A stretch of DNA of 64,000 bases, taken from positions 493,277 through 557,276 of the forward strand of contig NZ_LMKQ01000001.1 of the NCBI RefSeq assembly GCF_001421565.1, given 5' to 3'. Each line of letters begins with the position of its first letter. Position 1 is the first letter of the stretch. The notes beneath the pieces are model-generated. The model was not told the DNA's origin, did not search any database, and worked only from the letters and a program-made list of their open reading frames with translations. A program made the position numbers and the translations under genes. This document shows, in pieces, positions 25,547 through 34,818 of the stretch. The DNA is from Agromyces sp. Leaf222. Its GTDB lineage: Bacteria > Actinomycetota > Actinomycetes > Actinomycetales > Microbacteriaceae.

Positions 25547-27043
25547 ATGTCCTCGCGCGCCCGCATCCCGAACGCCCGCATCCCGAACGCCCGCATCCCG
25601 AACCGCTGGCTGGGCCTCATCGTGCTCTCGCTGACCCAGCTCATGGTCGTGCTCGACGGCACCATCGTCAACATCGCGCTGCCCGATGCGCAGCTCGAGC
25701 TGGGCCTCTCCGACGGACTCCGCCAGTGGGTCGTGACCGCGTACTCGCTGACGTTCGGCGCGCTGCTGCTGCTCGGCGGGCGGATCGCCGACTACTGGGG
25801 GCGCAAGCGCACCCTGCTCGTCGGCATGGTCGGCTTCGGCGCGGCCTCGCTCTACGGCGGCCTCGCGCAGTCGGCGACGGAACTCATCATCGCGCGCGGT
25901 CTGCAGGGTGCGTTCGCCGCACTGCTCGCCCCGGCCGCGCTCGCGTTGCTCACCGTCACGTTCACCTCGGGACGAGACCGCAACGTGGCCTTCGCCGTGT
26001 TCGGCACCATCGCCGGTGCCGGCGCTGCGGTCGGGCTGGTGCTCGGCGGTCTGCTCACCGAGTTCGTCGACTGGCGCTGGTGCCTGCTCGTGAACCTCGT
26101 GTTCGTGGTGGTCGGGTTCGTCGGCGGCCTGTTCTTCCTCTCCGAGAGCCGGGCCGACGGCGAGAACCGCTACGACCTCGTCGGTGCGGTGACGGTCACG
26201 CTCGGCCTCGGGTCGCTCGTGTACGGCTTCAGCCTCGCCGAGGGCGGTTGGGGCCAAGTCTCGACGATCGGCTTCCTCGCGGCCGGCGTGGTGCTGCTCG
26301 CGCTCTTCCTCTGGATCGAGACGAAGGTCGCGCAGCCGCTCCTCCCGATCCGGGTGATCGCCGACCGCATCCGCGGCGGCGCGTTCCTCATCCAGGCCGT
26401 GGCGGGCAGCGTCATGATCGGCGCGACGCTCTACCTCACCTTCCACCTGCAGATCGTGCTCGGGATGTCGCCGCTCAGCGCCGGGCTCGCGAGCCTGCCG
26501 CTGACGCTCGCGATCATGGTCACGGCACCGGTCGTCACCCGCCTGCTGGCGCGATTCGGCCCCCGGCACCTGATGATCGCCGGCCCGCTCGTGGTGGCGG
26601 CCGGCCTCGTCTGGCTCAGCTTCATCACCGCCGACGGCGTGTACGCGGTGCAGGTGCTGCCCGGCATGATCCTCATGGGCATCGGCATGGGCTTCGTGTT
26701 CGTGCCGTTGCAGAACCTCGCGCTGCTCGGCGTCGCGCCGCACGACGCGGGAGCGGCATCCGCGACGGCGAACTCGGCGATGCAGATCGGCGGCTCGATC
26801 GGCGTCTCGATCTTCACCGCCCTCTACGTGGCCGTCTCCACCTCGAGCAGGGCTGCCGGTGCCGACGCGGCGACCTCGTTCACCGACGGGTACGGAGCGA
26901 CTTTCATCGCCGCCGCGATCGGCATGGTCGCGGCATCCGTCATCGCGATCTGCATGGTGCGCGGGGCCCGACTGCGGCAGCTCGCCTACGACGCCGAGGC
27001 GCCGGAGGACTCGGCGGCGCCGGTCGCGGTGCCCGTGCACTGA
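25547..27043 (+). CDS. MFS drug exporter, DHA2 (14-TMS) family
   Basis: The protein is 498 residues. The DHA2 signature LDGTIVNIALPDAQLEL follows helix 1, motif A is GGRIADYWGRKRTLL, and the motif C region is GLVLGGLLTEF. About 14 helices can be counted. The N-terminus carries a three-fold ARIPN peptide repeat encoded by a 15-bp tandem repeat. Proton-driven export of toxic compounds is the family role and the substrate is unknown. ATG 25547 is fixed by the GGAGGT six nt upstream, itself buried in a hairpin. A second DHA2 gene follows after 18 bp. Confidence 0.92.
   Translation: MSSRARIPNARIPNARIPNRWLGLIVLSLTQLMVVLDGTIVNIALPDAQLELGLSDGLRQWVVTAYSLTFGALLLLGGRIADYWGRKRTLLVGMVGFGAASLYGGLAQSATELIIARGLQGAFAALLAPAALALLTVTFTSGRDRNVAFAVFGTIAGAGAAVGLVLGGLLTEFVDWRWCLLVNLVFVVVGFVGGLFFLSESRADGENRYDLVGAVTVTLGLGSLVYGFSLAEGGWGQVSTIGFLAAGVVLLALFLWIETKVAQPLLPIRVIADRIRGGAFLIQAVAGSVMIGATLYLTFHLQIVLGMSPLSAGLASLPLTLAIMVTAPVVTRLLARFGPRHLMIAGPLVVAAGLVWLSFITADGVYAVQVLPGMILMGIGMGFVFVPLQNLALLGVAPHDAGAASATANSAMQIGGSIGVSIFTALYVAVSTSSRAAGADAATSFTDGYGATFIAAAIGMVAASVIAICMVRGARLRQLAYDAEAPEDSAAPVAVPVH
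25559..25603 (+). repeat. 15-bp in-frame tandem repeat, three copies
   Basis: GCCCGCATCCCGAAC is repeated exactly three times (25559-25573, 25574-25588, 25589-25603), encoding ARIPN x3 at residues 5-19 of the exporter, before the first helix. Unit loss or gain would keep the reading frame. Confidence 0.9.
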
Positions 27044-27061
27044 CCCGGCTAGGGTTCCCAC

Positions 27062-28774
27062 GTGAGCACTTCACCCCGCCGCCGCTGGTTCGGCCTGGTC
27101 TTCATCAGCATCGCCGTGTCGCTGATCATCGTCGACTCGACGATCGTGAACGTCGCCATTCCGGCGATCGTCGACGACCTCGGCATCACCTCCACGCAGG
27201 TGCAGTGGGTGCAGGAGTCGTACACGCTCGTGTTCGCCGCGCTGCTGCTCGTGTTCGGCACGCTCGCCGACCGGTTCGGGCGCCGGCGGATGCTGATCAT
27301 CGGCGTCGTGATCTTCGCGCTGTCGTCGGTGGCGGCCGCCTTCGCGACCACGGGCGAGCTGCTGATCCTGGCGCGGCTCGTGCAGGGCGTCGGCGGCGCG
27401 ATGATCCTGCCGACGACGCTCTCGCTCATCAATGCGACGTTCCGGGGGCGCGAGCGGGGCATCGCCTTCGCGGTGTGGGGCTCGACGATCGGCGGCATGG
27501 CGGCGATCGGCCCGCTGCTCGGCGGCTGGTTGACGACCGACTTCTCGTGGCGCTGGGCGTTCGGCATCAACATCCCGTTCGCGATCATCATCATCATCGG
27601 CGTGCTGCTCACGATCGACGAGTCGCGTGCCCCTGGCGAACCGAGGCGCATCGACATCGTCGGCGCAGTGCTCTCGGTGATCACGAGCGGTGCGCTCGTG
27701 TTCGCGCTCATCGAGGGGCGCACCTACGGCTGGTGGCTCGCAGAGGACGACATCTCGTTCGGCGACTGGGAGTGGCCGTTGGCGATCTCGCCGATCCCGT
27801 TCGCGTTCGCGATCGCGCTGCTCGGGCTCATCGCGTTCGTGCTCTGGGGCCGGCGGCGCATGCGCCTCGGCAAGCCCACGATGCTGCCGTTCGCGCTCTT
27901 CGCGATCCCGTCGTTCCGCAACGGCAACATCGCCGCGCTCATCGTCTCGCTCGGTGAGTTCGGCATCATCCTCTCGCTGCCGCTCTGGCTGCAGTTCGTG
28001 CTCGGCTTCGACGCCCTGCAGACCGGGTTCGTGCTGCTCGCGCTCGCCGTCGGCTCGTTCGGCGCGAGCGGCTTCGCGGGTGCGATGTCCGGCCGCCTCC
28101 CGGCCGTGTTCATCGTGCGCCTCGGCATCGCGCTCGAGATCATCGGCGTCGTGTGGGTCGGCCTGGTCATCGCTCCGGATGCCACGTGGCAGTGGTTGCT
28201 GCCGGCGCTCTTCGTGTACGGGTTCGGCGTGGGCCTCGCGACCGCCCAGCTCACCGGGGTGGTGCTGCAGGACGTGCCCGTGGCCGAGAGCGGCGCCGGT
28301 TCGGGCACGCAGTCGACCTCGCGGCAGCTCGGCTCGGCGCTCGGCATCGCGATCCTCGGCACGGTGCTGTTCACCACGACGGCGAACGTGCTCGACGCCA
28401 GCCTCGACGAGCGCGGGCTGCCAGAGGCGCAGCGCGACCAGACCGTCTCGGCCGTCGTCGACAGCGCCGGCGCGGCGATCGCCGGGCTCGAGGCGAACCC
28501 GAAGACCGCCGAGATCGGCGCCGACGCGGCCGAGGCGTTCAGCACCGGCACCCGCTACGCGGCGTTCGCTGCCGCCGGATTCCTGGTGGTCGGCTTCTTC
28601 GCGACGCTCTCGCTCGGGTCGGGCCGACGCGACGACGAAGACGGCGACAGTGACGGCGACGGCGCGTCGACGGATGCCGCGGCCACCCCGTCGGCATCCG
28701 CAGACATCTCGCATGCCCCCGCCGCAGACGCAGACGCAGGCGCAGCCGCAGACGCAGCCGAGCGCGAGTCCTGA
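27062..28774 (+). CDS. MFS drug exporter, DHA2 (14-TMS) family, second copy
   Basis: The protein is 570 residues. Markers are VDSTIVNVAIPAIVDDLG, GTLADRFGRRRML (motif A) and GPLLGGWLTTDFSWRWAF, with about 14 helices. The C-terminal 60 residues are an acidic Asp/Ala/Ser tail with no helix. It is only moderately similar to the preceding exporter, so it is not a recent duplicate. GTG 27062 follows TAGGGT (27050-27055) by six nt, so it can be transcribed on its own, leaderless, independent of the upstream attenuator. It converges on the ku gene (63 bp gap). Confidence 0.9.
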   Translation: MSTSPRRRWFGLVFISIAVSLIIVDSTIVNVAIPAIVDDLGITSTQVQWVQESYTLVFAALLLVFGTLADRFGRRRMLIIGVVIFALSSVAAAFATTGELLILARLVQGVGGAMILPTTLSLINATFRGRERGIAFAVWGSTIGGMAAIGPLLGGWLTTDFSWRWAFGINIPFAIIIIIGVLLTIDESRAPGEPRRIDIVGAVLSVITSGALVFALIEGRTYGWWLAEDDISFGDWEWPLAISPIPFAFAIALLGLIAFVLWGRRRMRLGKPTMLPFALFAIPSFRNGNIAALIVSLGEFGIILSLPLWLQFVLGFDALQTGFVLLALAVGSFGASGFAGAMSGRLPAVFIVRLGIALEIIGVVWVGLVIAPDATWQWLLPALFVYGFGVGLATAQLTGVVLQDVPVAESGAGSGTQSTSRQLGSALGIAILGTVLFTTTANVLDASLDERGLPEAQRDQTVSAVVDSAGAAIAGLEANPKTAEIGADAAEAFSTGTRYAAFAAAGFLVVGFFATLSLGSGRRDDEDGDSDGDGASTDAAATPSASADISHAPAADADAGAAADAAERES

Positions 28775-28837
28775 CCGACAGGACCCGCGCTCGGGGTCAT
28801 CGTGGAAGGGCCAAGCCCTCGACGGGCTGCTCAGGTC

Positions 28838-29785
28838 TCATGACGCGGCCTTTCGGGCCTTGGGCTTCTCGGTCTTCGCCTTCGTCGGCGACGACTCCTT
28901 CGCGGCCGACTTCTCCTTCGTCGCCGACTTCGCCTTCGCACCGGACGCGGCCTTCTTCGGCTTCGCAGATGTCGACGACGCCTCGCCCGCGGCATCCGCC
29001 CCACCGCGCTTCGAGGCGATCGAGCGTCGCAGGGCCTCCATGAGGTCGATGACCTCGCCGCCCTCCTCGTCGGGCTGCTCGCCGAAGGTCGCCGCGGTGT
29101 CGAGGGCGTCGCCCTGCTCGAGCTTCGCGGCGATGAGGGTGCGGAGTTCCTGCTGGTACTCGTCGACGTACTCGTCGGGCTTGAACTCGGCGACCAGGCT
29201 CTCGACGAGCTGCTTCGACAGCTCGAGCTCCTTGGCGGTCACCTTGACGGCCTCGTCGAGCGCGGGGAACGCGGCCTCGCGCACCTCGTCGCTCCAGAGC
29301 AGCGTCTGCACCATGAGCACCTTGCCGTGCACGCGCAGCGCGGCGAGCCGGGTCTTCTGCCGCAGGGCCATGCGCACGATCGCGGTGCGGTCGGTGGACT
29401 CGAGCGTCTCGCGCAGCAGCACGTAGGCCTTCGACGACGCCGAGTCGGGCTCGAGGTAGTAGCTGCGATCGAACATGATCGGGTCGATCTGGTCGGTCGG
29501 CACGAACTCGACGACCTCGATCTCGCGACTGCGCTCGGCGGGCAGCGACTTGAGGTCCTGATCGGTGATGACGACCGTGCGCTCGCCGTCGTCGTAGGCC
29601 TTGTCGATGTTCTTGTACTCGACGACCTGCCCGTCGATCTCGCAGATGCGCTGGTACCGGATGCGCCCGCCATCGGCGTCGTGCACCTGGTGCAGGGACA
29701 CGTCGTGGTCCTCGGTGGCGCTGTAGAGCTTGACGGGCACATTGACCAGGCCGAATGTGACCGCCCCTTTCCAGACGGCTCGCAT
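28838..29785 (-). CDS. ku: Ku protein, non-homologous end joining
   Basis: The protein is 315 residues. The Ku core starts MRAVWKGAVTFGLVNVPVKLYSATE and continues through YQRICEIDGQVVEY and RSYYLEPD, typical of bacterial Ku homodimers that ring DNA ends. The core ends near residue 255. A Lys/Ala/Ser-rich tail of about 60 residues follows (KPKKAASGAKAKSATKEKS...), the kind of basic C-terminus that in mycobacterial and Streptomyces Ku adds DNA binding. Divergent from ligD with 57 bp between start codons, its standard partner. GAGGA directly precedes the ATG. Confidence 0.96.
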   Translation of the reverse strand: MRAVWKGAVTFGLVNVPVKLYSATEDHDVSLHQVHDADGGRIRYQRICEIDGQVVEYKNIDKAYDDGERTVVITDQDLKSLPAERSREIEVVEFVPTDQIDPIMFDRSYYLEPDSASSKAYVLLRETLESTDRTAIVRMALRQKTRLAALRVHGKVLMVQTLLWSDEVREAAFPALDEAVKVTAKELELSKQLVESLVAEFKPDEYVDEYQQELRTLIAAKLEQGDALDTAATFGEQPDEEGGEVIDLMEALRRSIASKRGGADAAGEASSTSAKPKKAASGAKAKSATKEKSAAKESSPTKAKTEKPKARKAAS

Positions 29786-29842
29786 TCCTCAAGTGAACAC
29801 CCGTTCCCGCCGCCGGGGAACCCCCGATGGCAGGATGGGGGC

Positions 29843-32245
29843 ATGGCCGAGGGTGCGCGGCAGTTGGTGGAGGTCGACGGCCGGAGGCTCCGGCTGACGA
29901 ACCTCGACAAGGTCATGTATCCCGAGACGGGCATGACCAAGGGCGAGGTCATCGCCTATTACGCCGAGGTCGCGCCCGTCATGGTGCCGCTCGTCGCGGG
30001 TCGGCCGGTGACCAGGCTCAGGTGGGTGCACGGCGTCGGCACGGCTGATACCCCCGAGAAGCCCTTCTTCGAGAAGACCCTCGACGAGCACGCGCCCGAG
30101 TGGCTGCGCCGCGGGGTGATCCGCCATTCCGACGGCGACAAGCCGTATCCGATCGCCTCAGACCGTCCCTCGCTCGTGTGGCTCGCGCAGCAGGCGTCGC
30201 TCGAGGTGCACGTGCCGCAGTGGCGGTTCGCCCCCGACGGGCAGCCGGCGAATCCCGACCGCATCGTGTTCGACCTCGACCCGGGCGAGGGCATGGGCCT
30301 GGCGGAGTGCGCCGAGGTCGCCCGGCTCGTGCGCGACCTCATCGGCGGCATGGGGCTCGACGCGGTGCCGGTCACGAGCGGCAGCAAGGGCATCCACCTC
30401 TATGCCTCGCTCGACGGGCGGCAGACCTCCGAGCAGGTGTCGGATGTCGCACGCGAACTCGCACGCGCCCTCGAGGCCGATCACCAGGGCCTCATCGTGT
30501 CGAGCATGAGCAAGCTCGTGCGTTCGGGCCGCGTGCTCATCGACTGGAGCCAGAACAACGGCAAGAAGACGACGATCGCGCCGTACTCGCTCCGCGGTCG
30601 CGCCCGCCCGACGGTGGCCGCACCGCGCACGTGGGAGGAGCTCGACGACCCCGGCCTGCGTCACCTCGAGGCCGACGAGGTGCTCGCGCGCGTGGCATCC
30701 GGCATCGACCCGATCGCGTCGCTCGCCGAGTCCGGTGCCGCGGCGGCCGGCCCGTTGGCCACCTACCTGTCGATGCGCACGCACGGCGCGACGCCCGAGC
30801 CCATGCCCGGCTCGAGCTGGGGCGAGTCGAGCGGGGGAGCGCCGCGGTTCGTGATCCAGGAGCACCACGCGCGGCGCCTGCACTTCGACTTCCGGCTCGA
30901 GCGCGACGGCGTGCTGAAGAGCTGGGCGGTGCCGAAGGGCGTGCCGGACGACCCGGGCGTGAACCACCTCGCCGTGCAGACCGAGGACCACCCCATGGAG
31001 TACGGCGGCTTCGAGGGCACCATCCCGGCGGGAGAGTACGGCGCCGGCAGCGTGACGATCTGGGACTCCGGCACGTTCGCGACCGAGAAGTGGCGCGACG
31101 ACGAGGTCATCGTGGACGTGCAGGGGCGGCCGGGCGGGCCATTGGGCGCAGTGCGACTCGCACTCATCCGCACCGACGGCGACGGCGAGAAGAGCACTTG
31201 GCTCATGCACCGCATGAAGGACCAGCGGCCCCCGGCGGAGGTCGAATCGGCCGGTCGGGCGGAGGCCCCGCCCGGCGAGGTCGAGCCGATCCTCGTGCGC
31301 CCGATGCTGGCCTCGCCGGGATCGCTCGGCCTGCTGGCCCGTGGAGACTGGGCGCTCGAGCACAAGTGGGACGGCATCCGCGTGCTCGCCCGCGTCGACG
31401 GCGGAGGCCTTCGCATCATCAGCCGCAACGGCAACGACGTCACCGCCAGGTACCCCGAGCTCGCGGGCCTCCCGCGCGCGCTCCGCGGCGATGCGCTCGT
31501 CGACGGCGAACTCGTCGCACTCGACGACGACGGGCGTCCGAGCTTCGAGCTGCTGCAGTCGCGCATGAACCTCACCCGCGTTCGAGAGGCGCAGCGGCTC
31601 GCGGCATCCGCTCCGGTGCGCCTGCTGCTCTTCGACGTGCTCGAGATCGCAGGCGACGACGTGACGGATGCCCCCTACCGCGAGCGGCGACGCCGGCTCG
31701 AGCGGCTCGTGCGACCCGCGCACGGCGTGCCCGTCGAGGTGCCCGCGCTCGCCGAAGGCGACCCCGCATCGGCACTCGAGGAGGCCAGGAGCCTCGGGCT
31801 CGAAGGGCTCGTGGCGAAGCGCCCGGAGTCCACCTACCAGCCGGGCACCCGTTCGGAGCAGTGGCTGAAGCTCAAGCTCACGCGCACGCAGGAGGTCGTC
31901 ATCGGCGGCTACCGCAGGGGCATCGGCTCGCGCACCGGCCGCATCCGCTCGCTGCTCGTCGGCATCCCCGGCGATGGCGGGCTCGAGTACGCCGGGCGGG
32001 TCGGCAGCGGCCTGCGCGAACTCGAGACCGAACGCCTGCTCGTGCGGCTCGACGAGGCGCAGCGCGACACCTCCCCGTTCGTCGCGGTGCCCGATGCGGA
32101 CGCAGCAGACGCCGTCTGGGTGGAGCCGCAGCTCGTCGGCGAGATCGAGCTCGCCGAGTGGACGAGCACGGGCGTCGCGCGGCATCCGCGTTGGCGGGGT
32201 CTGCGACCCGACAAGACGCCCGAAGAGGTCGTGCGGGAGGACTGA
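29843..32245 (+). CDS. ligD: ATP-dependent DNA ligase LigD (polymerase-phosphoesterase-ligase)
   Basis: The protein is 800 residues with three domains in the order POL-PE-LIG, as in Mycobacterium tuberculosis. The N-terminal primase-like polymerase (about 10-290) has FDLDPGEG (catalytic Asp pair) and SGSKGIHLYA. The 3'-phosphoesterase (about 330-470) has FVIQEHHARRLHFDFRLE. The C-terminal ligase has the adenylation motif EHKWDGIR with the catalytic lysine near residue 510, followed by the OB fold. Together with Ku it joins broken DNA ends in stationary or desiccated cells. ATG 29843 lies six nt after CAGGAT (29831-29836). A longer open frame upstream runs antisense through ku and is not coding. 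Confidence 0.96.
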   Translation: MAEGARQLVEVDGRRLRLTNLDKVMYPETGMTKGEVIAYYAEVAPVMVPLVAGRPVTRLRWVHGVGTADTPEKPFFEKTLDEHAPEWLRRGVIRHSDGDKPYPIASDRPSLVWLAQQASLEVHVPQWRFAPDGQPANPDRIVFDLDPGEGMGLAECAEVARLVRDLIGGMGLDAVPVTSGSKGIHLYASLDGRQTSEQVSDVARELARALEADHQGLIVSSMSKLVRSGRVLIDWSQNNGKKTTIAPYSLRGRARPTVAAPRTWEELDDPGLRHLEADEVLARVASGIDPIASLAESGAAAAGPLATYLSMRTHGATPEPMPGSSWGESSGGAPRFVIQEHHARRLHFDFRLERDGVLKSWAVPKGVPDDPGVNHLAVQTEDHPMEYGGFEGTIPAGEYGAGSVTIWDSGTFATEKWRDDEVIVDVQGRPGGPLGAVRLALIRTDGDGEKSTWLMHRMKDQRPPAEVESAGRAEAPPGEVEPILVRPMLASPGSLGLLARGDWALEHKWDGIRVLARVDGGGLRIISRNGNDVTARYPELAGLPRALRGDALVDGELVALDDDGRPSFELLQSRMNLTRVREAQRLAASAPVRLLLFDVLEIAGDDVTDAPYRERRRRLERLVRPAHGVPVEVPALAEGDPASALEEARSLGLEGLVAKRPESTYQPGTRSEQWLKLKLTRTQEVVIGGYRRGIGSRTGRIRSLLVGIPGDGGLEYAGRVGSGLRELETERLLVRLDEAQRDTSPFVAVPDADAADAVWVEPQLVGEIELAEWTSTGVARHPRWRGLRPDKTPEEVVRED

Positions 32246-32264
32246 GGCGCCGGCCTCGAGAACG

Positions 32265-32324
32265 GAGGACGCGCGGGCCGAGGACGCGCGGGCCGAGGAG
32301 GCGCGGGCCGAGGAGGCGCGAGCC
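32265..32324. repeat. Four 15-bp tandem repeats between convergent ligD and topoisomerase genes
   Basis: Units GAGGACGCGCGGGCC, GAGGACGCGCGGGCC, GAGGAGGCGCGGGCC and GAGGAGGCGCGAGCC occupy 32265-32279, 32280-32294, 32295-32309 and 32310-32324. Units diverge stepwise, which suggests slippage. The array starts 20 bp after the ligD stop and fills the gap before the end of the topoisomerase gene. Confidence 0.85.
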
Positions 32325-32338
32325 GCCGTGGGCCCGAC

Positions 32339-33310
32339 TCAGTCCTCGTCGTCGGCGAGCAGCTCGAGCAGCGCGCGCTCGCGCGCCCCGCGCAACGAGA
32401 GCGTGCGCTGCTGCTCGTAGGCCGCGAAGACGCGAGGGTCGATGTAGCTGCCCTTCGCGATCGTCGGCGTGTTGCCGAGCACGGAGCTCGCATGCTCGAC
32501 GGCGTCGCGCATCGCGTCGCGGCCGGCCCGCGCGGTCGTCGTCGGCCCGAGCTCGGCGAGGCGTTCGGCTGCGGCCACCGTGCCGCGCAGGGTGCGGAAG
32601 TCCTTCGCGGTGAAGTCGCCCCCCGTCTGCAGCCGGATGTGCTCGTTGACGTCCACCGGGCCGAGCGCGCGGAATCGGCGACCGTCGATCCACGCGTAGA
32701 GGCGCCCGGCCGCCGACCGCTCCCGGGCACGCTCGACGAACCCGGCGAGCGCGGCATCCGGGATCGCGAGGTCCTGGCGGATGCCGCCCTTCGCCCGGAA
32801 GCGCAGCCGCACCGCGTCGCCCTCGACGGCGGCGTTGCGCACGAGCAGGGTCGTCAGCCCCCGGCTGCGGAAGCCGGCGAGCGACTCCTCCGAGCCCACG
32901 CGGATCGCACCGGCGTCGAGCGTGCGGAACGCCGCGGCGAGCACGCGCTCGCGCGGCAGGTCGGGGAGGGCGAGATCCCGCGCGGCCGAGCGCCGCGCCG
33001 CCGGCAGCACCCGCGCGAGTTCGAGCATCCGCTCGAACTTCATGGCGTCCTGCGCCTCGCGCCAGGCCGGGTGGTAGAGGTACTGGCGCCGGCCCGCGGC
33101 ATCCACCCCGACGGCGAGGATGTGGGCGTTCGGCCGGTCGGCGATCCAGACCTCGTTCCACGCCGGCGGGATCGCGAGGTCGATGATCCTCGCCCGCTCG
33201 GCACGCCCGGCCGAGCCGCCGTCGGCGTGCACGTAGGCGAACCCGCGACCACGCCGCACCCGGGTGTACCCGGGTGCGGCGTACGGTTCGACGTGCCTGA
33301 GCCGCGGCAT
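32339..33310 (-). CDS. DNA topoisomerase IB (poxvirus-like)
   Basis: The protein is 323 residues, the usual bacterial topo IB size. The N-terminal domain contains RIIDLAIPPAWNEVWIADRPNAHILAVGVDAAGRRQYLYHP. The catalytic part includes FTAKDFRTLRGT (family KDFRTW-like region) and the C-terminal GNTPTIAKGSYIDPRVF, whose tyrosine is the nucleophile that forms the 3'-phosphotyrosyl link. It relaxes supercoils without ATP. It lies five bp downstream of the small Rho-N-like gene, forming a two-gene operon beside the ku/ligD pair. It has an acidic end LLADDED. Confidence 0.92.
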   Translation of the reverse strand: MPRLRHVEPYAAPGYTRVRRGRGFAYVHADGGSAGRAERARIIDLAIPPAWNEVWIADRPNAHILAVGVDAAGRRQYLYHPAWREAQDAMKFERMLELARVLPAARRSAARDLALPDLPRERVLAAAFRTLDAGAIRVGSEESLAGFRSRGLTTLLVRNAAVEGDAVRLRFRAKGGIRQDLAIPDAALAGFVERARERSAAGRLYAWIDGRRFRALGPVDVNEHIRLQTGGDFTAKDFRTLRGTVAAAERLAELGPTTTARAGRDAMRDAVEHASSVLGNTPTIAKGSYIDPRVFAAYEQQRTLSLRGARERALLELLADDED

Positions 33311-33315
33311 CCGAC

Positions 33316-33582
33316 TCAGTGGTCTCGAAGCATCGAGATGAGCTCGGCCTTGCGCCTGCCGCTGTAGCCCGTGAGGCCGAGGTCCTTCGCGCGCTTCCTC
33401 AGGTCGGCGACGGTCCAGTCCTCGTAGTCGCCGCTCTCGCCGCCCTTGCGGCCGATCGCGCTGCGACCCTGCGCGGCGGCGGCATTCGAGATGCGCGCGG
33501 CCTTCTCCTTCGAGGCCCCCTCGTCGCGGAGGGTCTCGTAGAGCTCCGGATCCTTCAGCGAGGCGTTCCTGCGTCCTGGCAT
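33316..33582 (-). CDS. Small Rho-N/SAP-like DNA-binding protein (DUF7218-like)
   Basis: The product is 88 residues. The first half is MPGRRNASLKDPELYETLRDEGASKEKAARISNAAA, a stretch I know from small actinobacterial proteins found near NHEJ genes. The second half, YEDWTVADLRKRAKDLGLTGYSGRRKAELISMLRDH, has the helix-extended-helix pattern of Rho N-terminal/SAP domains, which bind nucleic acid. GAGGAGA seven nt before ATG 33582 supports the start. It is first in an operon with topoisomerase IB. A role in DNA protection or repair is inferred from context. Confidence 0.85.
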   Translation of the reverse strand: MPGRRNASLKDPELYETLRDEGASKEKAARISNAAAAQGRSAIGRKGGESGDYEDWTVADLRKRAKDLGLTGYSGRRKAELISMLRDH

Positions 33583-33628
33583 TCGCGGTCTCCTCTCCTG
33601 TTCGTCGACCGAGGGGAGGCGGACGGGG

Positions 33629-34513
33629 TCACAGTCCCCGCCCGCCCGTCACCGGCAGCACCGCGCCCGAGACGTACGATGCGTCATCCGATGCGAGATA
33701 GACGTACGCGCCTGCGAGCTCTGCGGGCTGTCCCGCCCGTCCGAGCGGGGTGTCGTGGCCGAAGCCGGGAAGGTGGTCCGGCCAACCGGTGGCCGGGATC
33801 AGCGGAGTCCAGATCGGCCCTGGGGCGACGGCGTTCACCCGGATGCCGCGGGGCCCGAGCTCTTCGGCGAGTGCCTTCGTGAACGCGACGAGGGCCGCCT
33901 TCGTCATGGCGTAGTCGACGAGCGACGACGACGGGTCGAAGCCCTGGATCGAGGACGTGCTGATGATCGACGAACCGGCCTGCATGTGCGGAACGGCCGC
34001 GCGAGCGAGGAACACGGGGGCGAAGAGGTTCACGCGCATGACGCGCTCGAAGTCCTCGGTCGGGATCTGCTCGATGCCGCCGCGGTTGCGCTGGTGGGCG
34101 GCGTTCAACACGAGCAGGTCGAGGGCGCCGAAGGCCGCCTCCGTGTCGGCGACGAGGTCCTTGCAGTGCTGCTCGCTGCGGAGGTCTCCCGGCAGCAGCA
34201 GCGGATCGCGGCCGGCGTCGGCGACCCAGACCGCCGTCTCCTCGGCATCGGCCTGCTCGCTCGGCAGGTACGAGATCGCGACCTGCGCCCCCTCTCGTGC
34301 GAAGGCGATGGCCACGGCGCGGCCGATGCCGGAGTCGCCGCCCGTGATGAGGGCGCGCCTCCCGTTCAATCGGCCGGCTCCCCGGTAGCTCTGCTCTCCG
34401 TGATCGGGCTGCGGCGCCATGCGCTCGGTCATGCCCGGCGGATCCTGCTCCTGCCTGGGGAACGGATCGGTGGTGTGCTTGGTGGTCGGATCGATCAGTC
34501 TGGTGTTCAACAT
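33629..34513 (-). CDS. Short-chain dehydrogenase/reductase, YghA/general-stress type
   Basis: The protein is 294 residues. A 45-residue N-terminal extension (DPFPRQEQDPPGMTERMAPQPDHGEQSYRGAGRLNG) precedes the NAD(P)-binding TGGDSGIGRA motif, as in general-stress SDRs such as B. subtilis GS39/YdaD and E. coli YghA. The catalytic tetrad appears as Asn (LNAAH), Ser (STSSIQG) and YAMTK. The product ends AVLPVTGGRGL. The reaction is an NAD(P)-dependent oxidoreduction on an unknown substrate. AGGGAGA seven nt upstream of ATG 34513. Its position next to DNA repair genes fits a stress island. Confidence 0.92.
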   Translation of the reverse strand: MLNTRLIDPTTKHTTDPFPRQEQDPPGMTERMAPQPDHGEQSYRGAGRLNGRRALITGGDSGIGRAVAIAFAREGAQVAISYLPSEQADAEETAVWVADAGRDPLLLPGDLRSEQHCKDLVADTEAAFGALDLLVLNAAHQRNRGGIEQIPTEDFERVMRVNLFAPVFLARAAVPHMQAGSSIISTSSIQGFDPSSSLVDYAMTKAALVAFTKALAEELGPRGIRVNAVAPGPIWTPLIPATGWPDHLPGFGHDTPLGRAGQPAELAGAYVYLASDDASYVSGAVLPVTGGRGL

Positions 34514-34818
34514 CGTCGGATCTCCCTAGCGAATCCGTGCCCACGCTACGGCGATCCGTCGGGGCGCGGCCCGGGGTTGACAACGCCGCGGGTCGCGGAG
34601 TTCGCGTCGGTGCCGGGGCACGCGAGGGGGCGGGAGCGCGCGGGTCGGCCTATGTAGCAGGACTCCCGGACATAGGTCAACCCCCCGCAGCGAATCCTCA
34701 GGACCCCTAACGTGGAGTCCACGGAGCGCATCCGCCCCGAGGTTCCGACGATCTCTGATCACGGAGGCCGAACGTCTGCAGCCAATACCCGGGCTGCGGG
34801 TCATGAGAAGGAGAGATC
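34514..34818. other. Intergenic region between SDR and small membrane protein genes, promoter-like
   Basis: These 305 bp between divergent genes hold no convincing ORF. CCTATGT (34649-34655) and ACATAGG (34670-34676) form an inverted repeat that extends by a wobble pair and one more base, a possible regulator site. GGTTGACAACG near 34573 looks like a -35 element for a rightward promoter. The AAGGAGA at 34808-34814 is the ribosome-binding site of the small gene that follows. Confidence 0.5.

Noticed and set aside
25559..25603. Phase variation by the 15-bp repeat in the exporter
   Set aside because: The unit is a multiple of three, so gain or loss would not change the frame.
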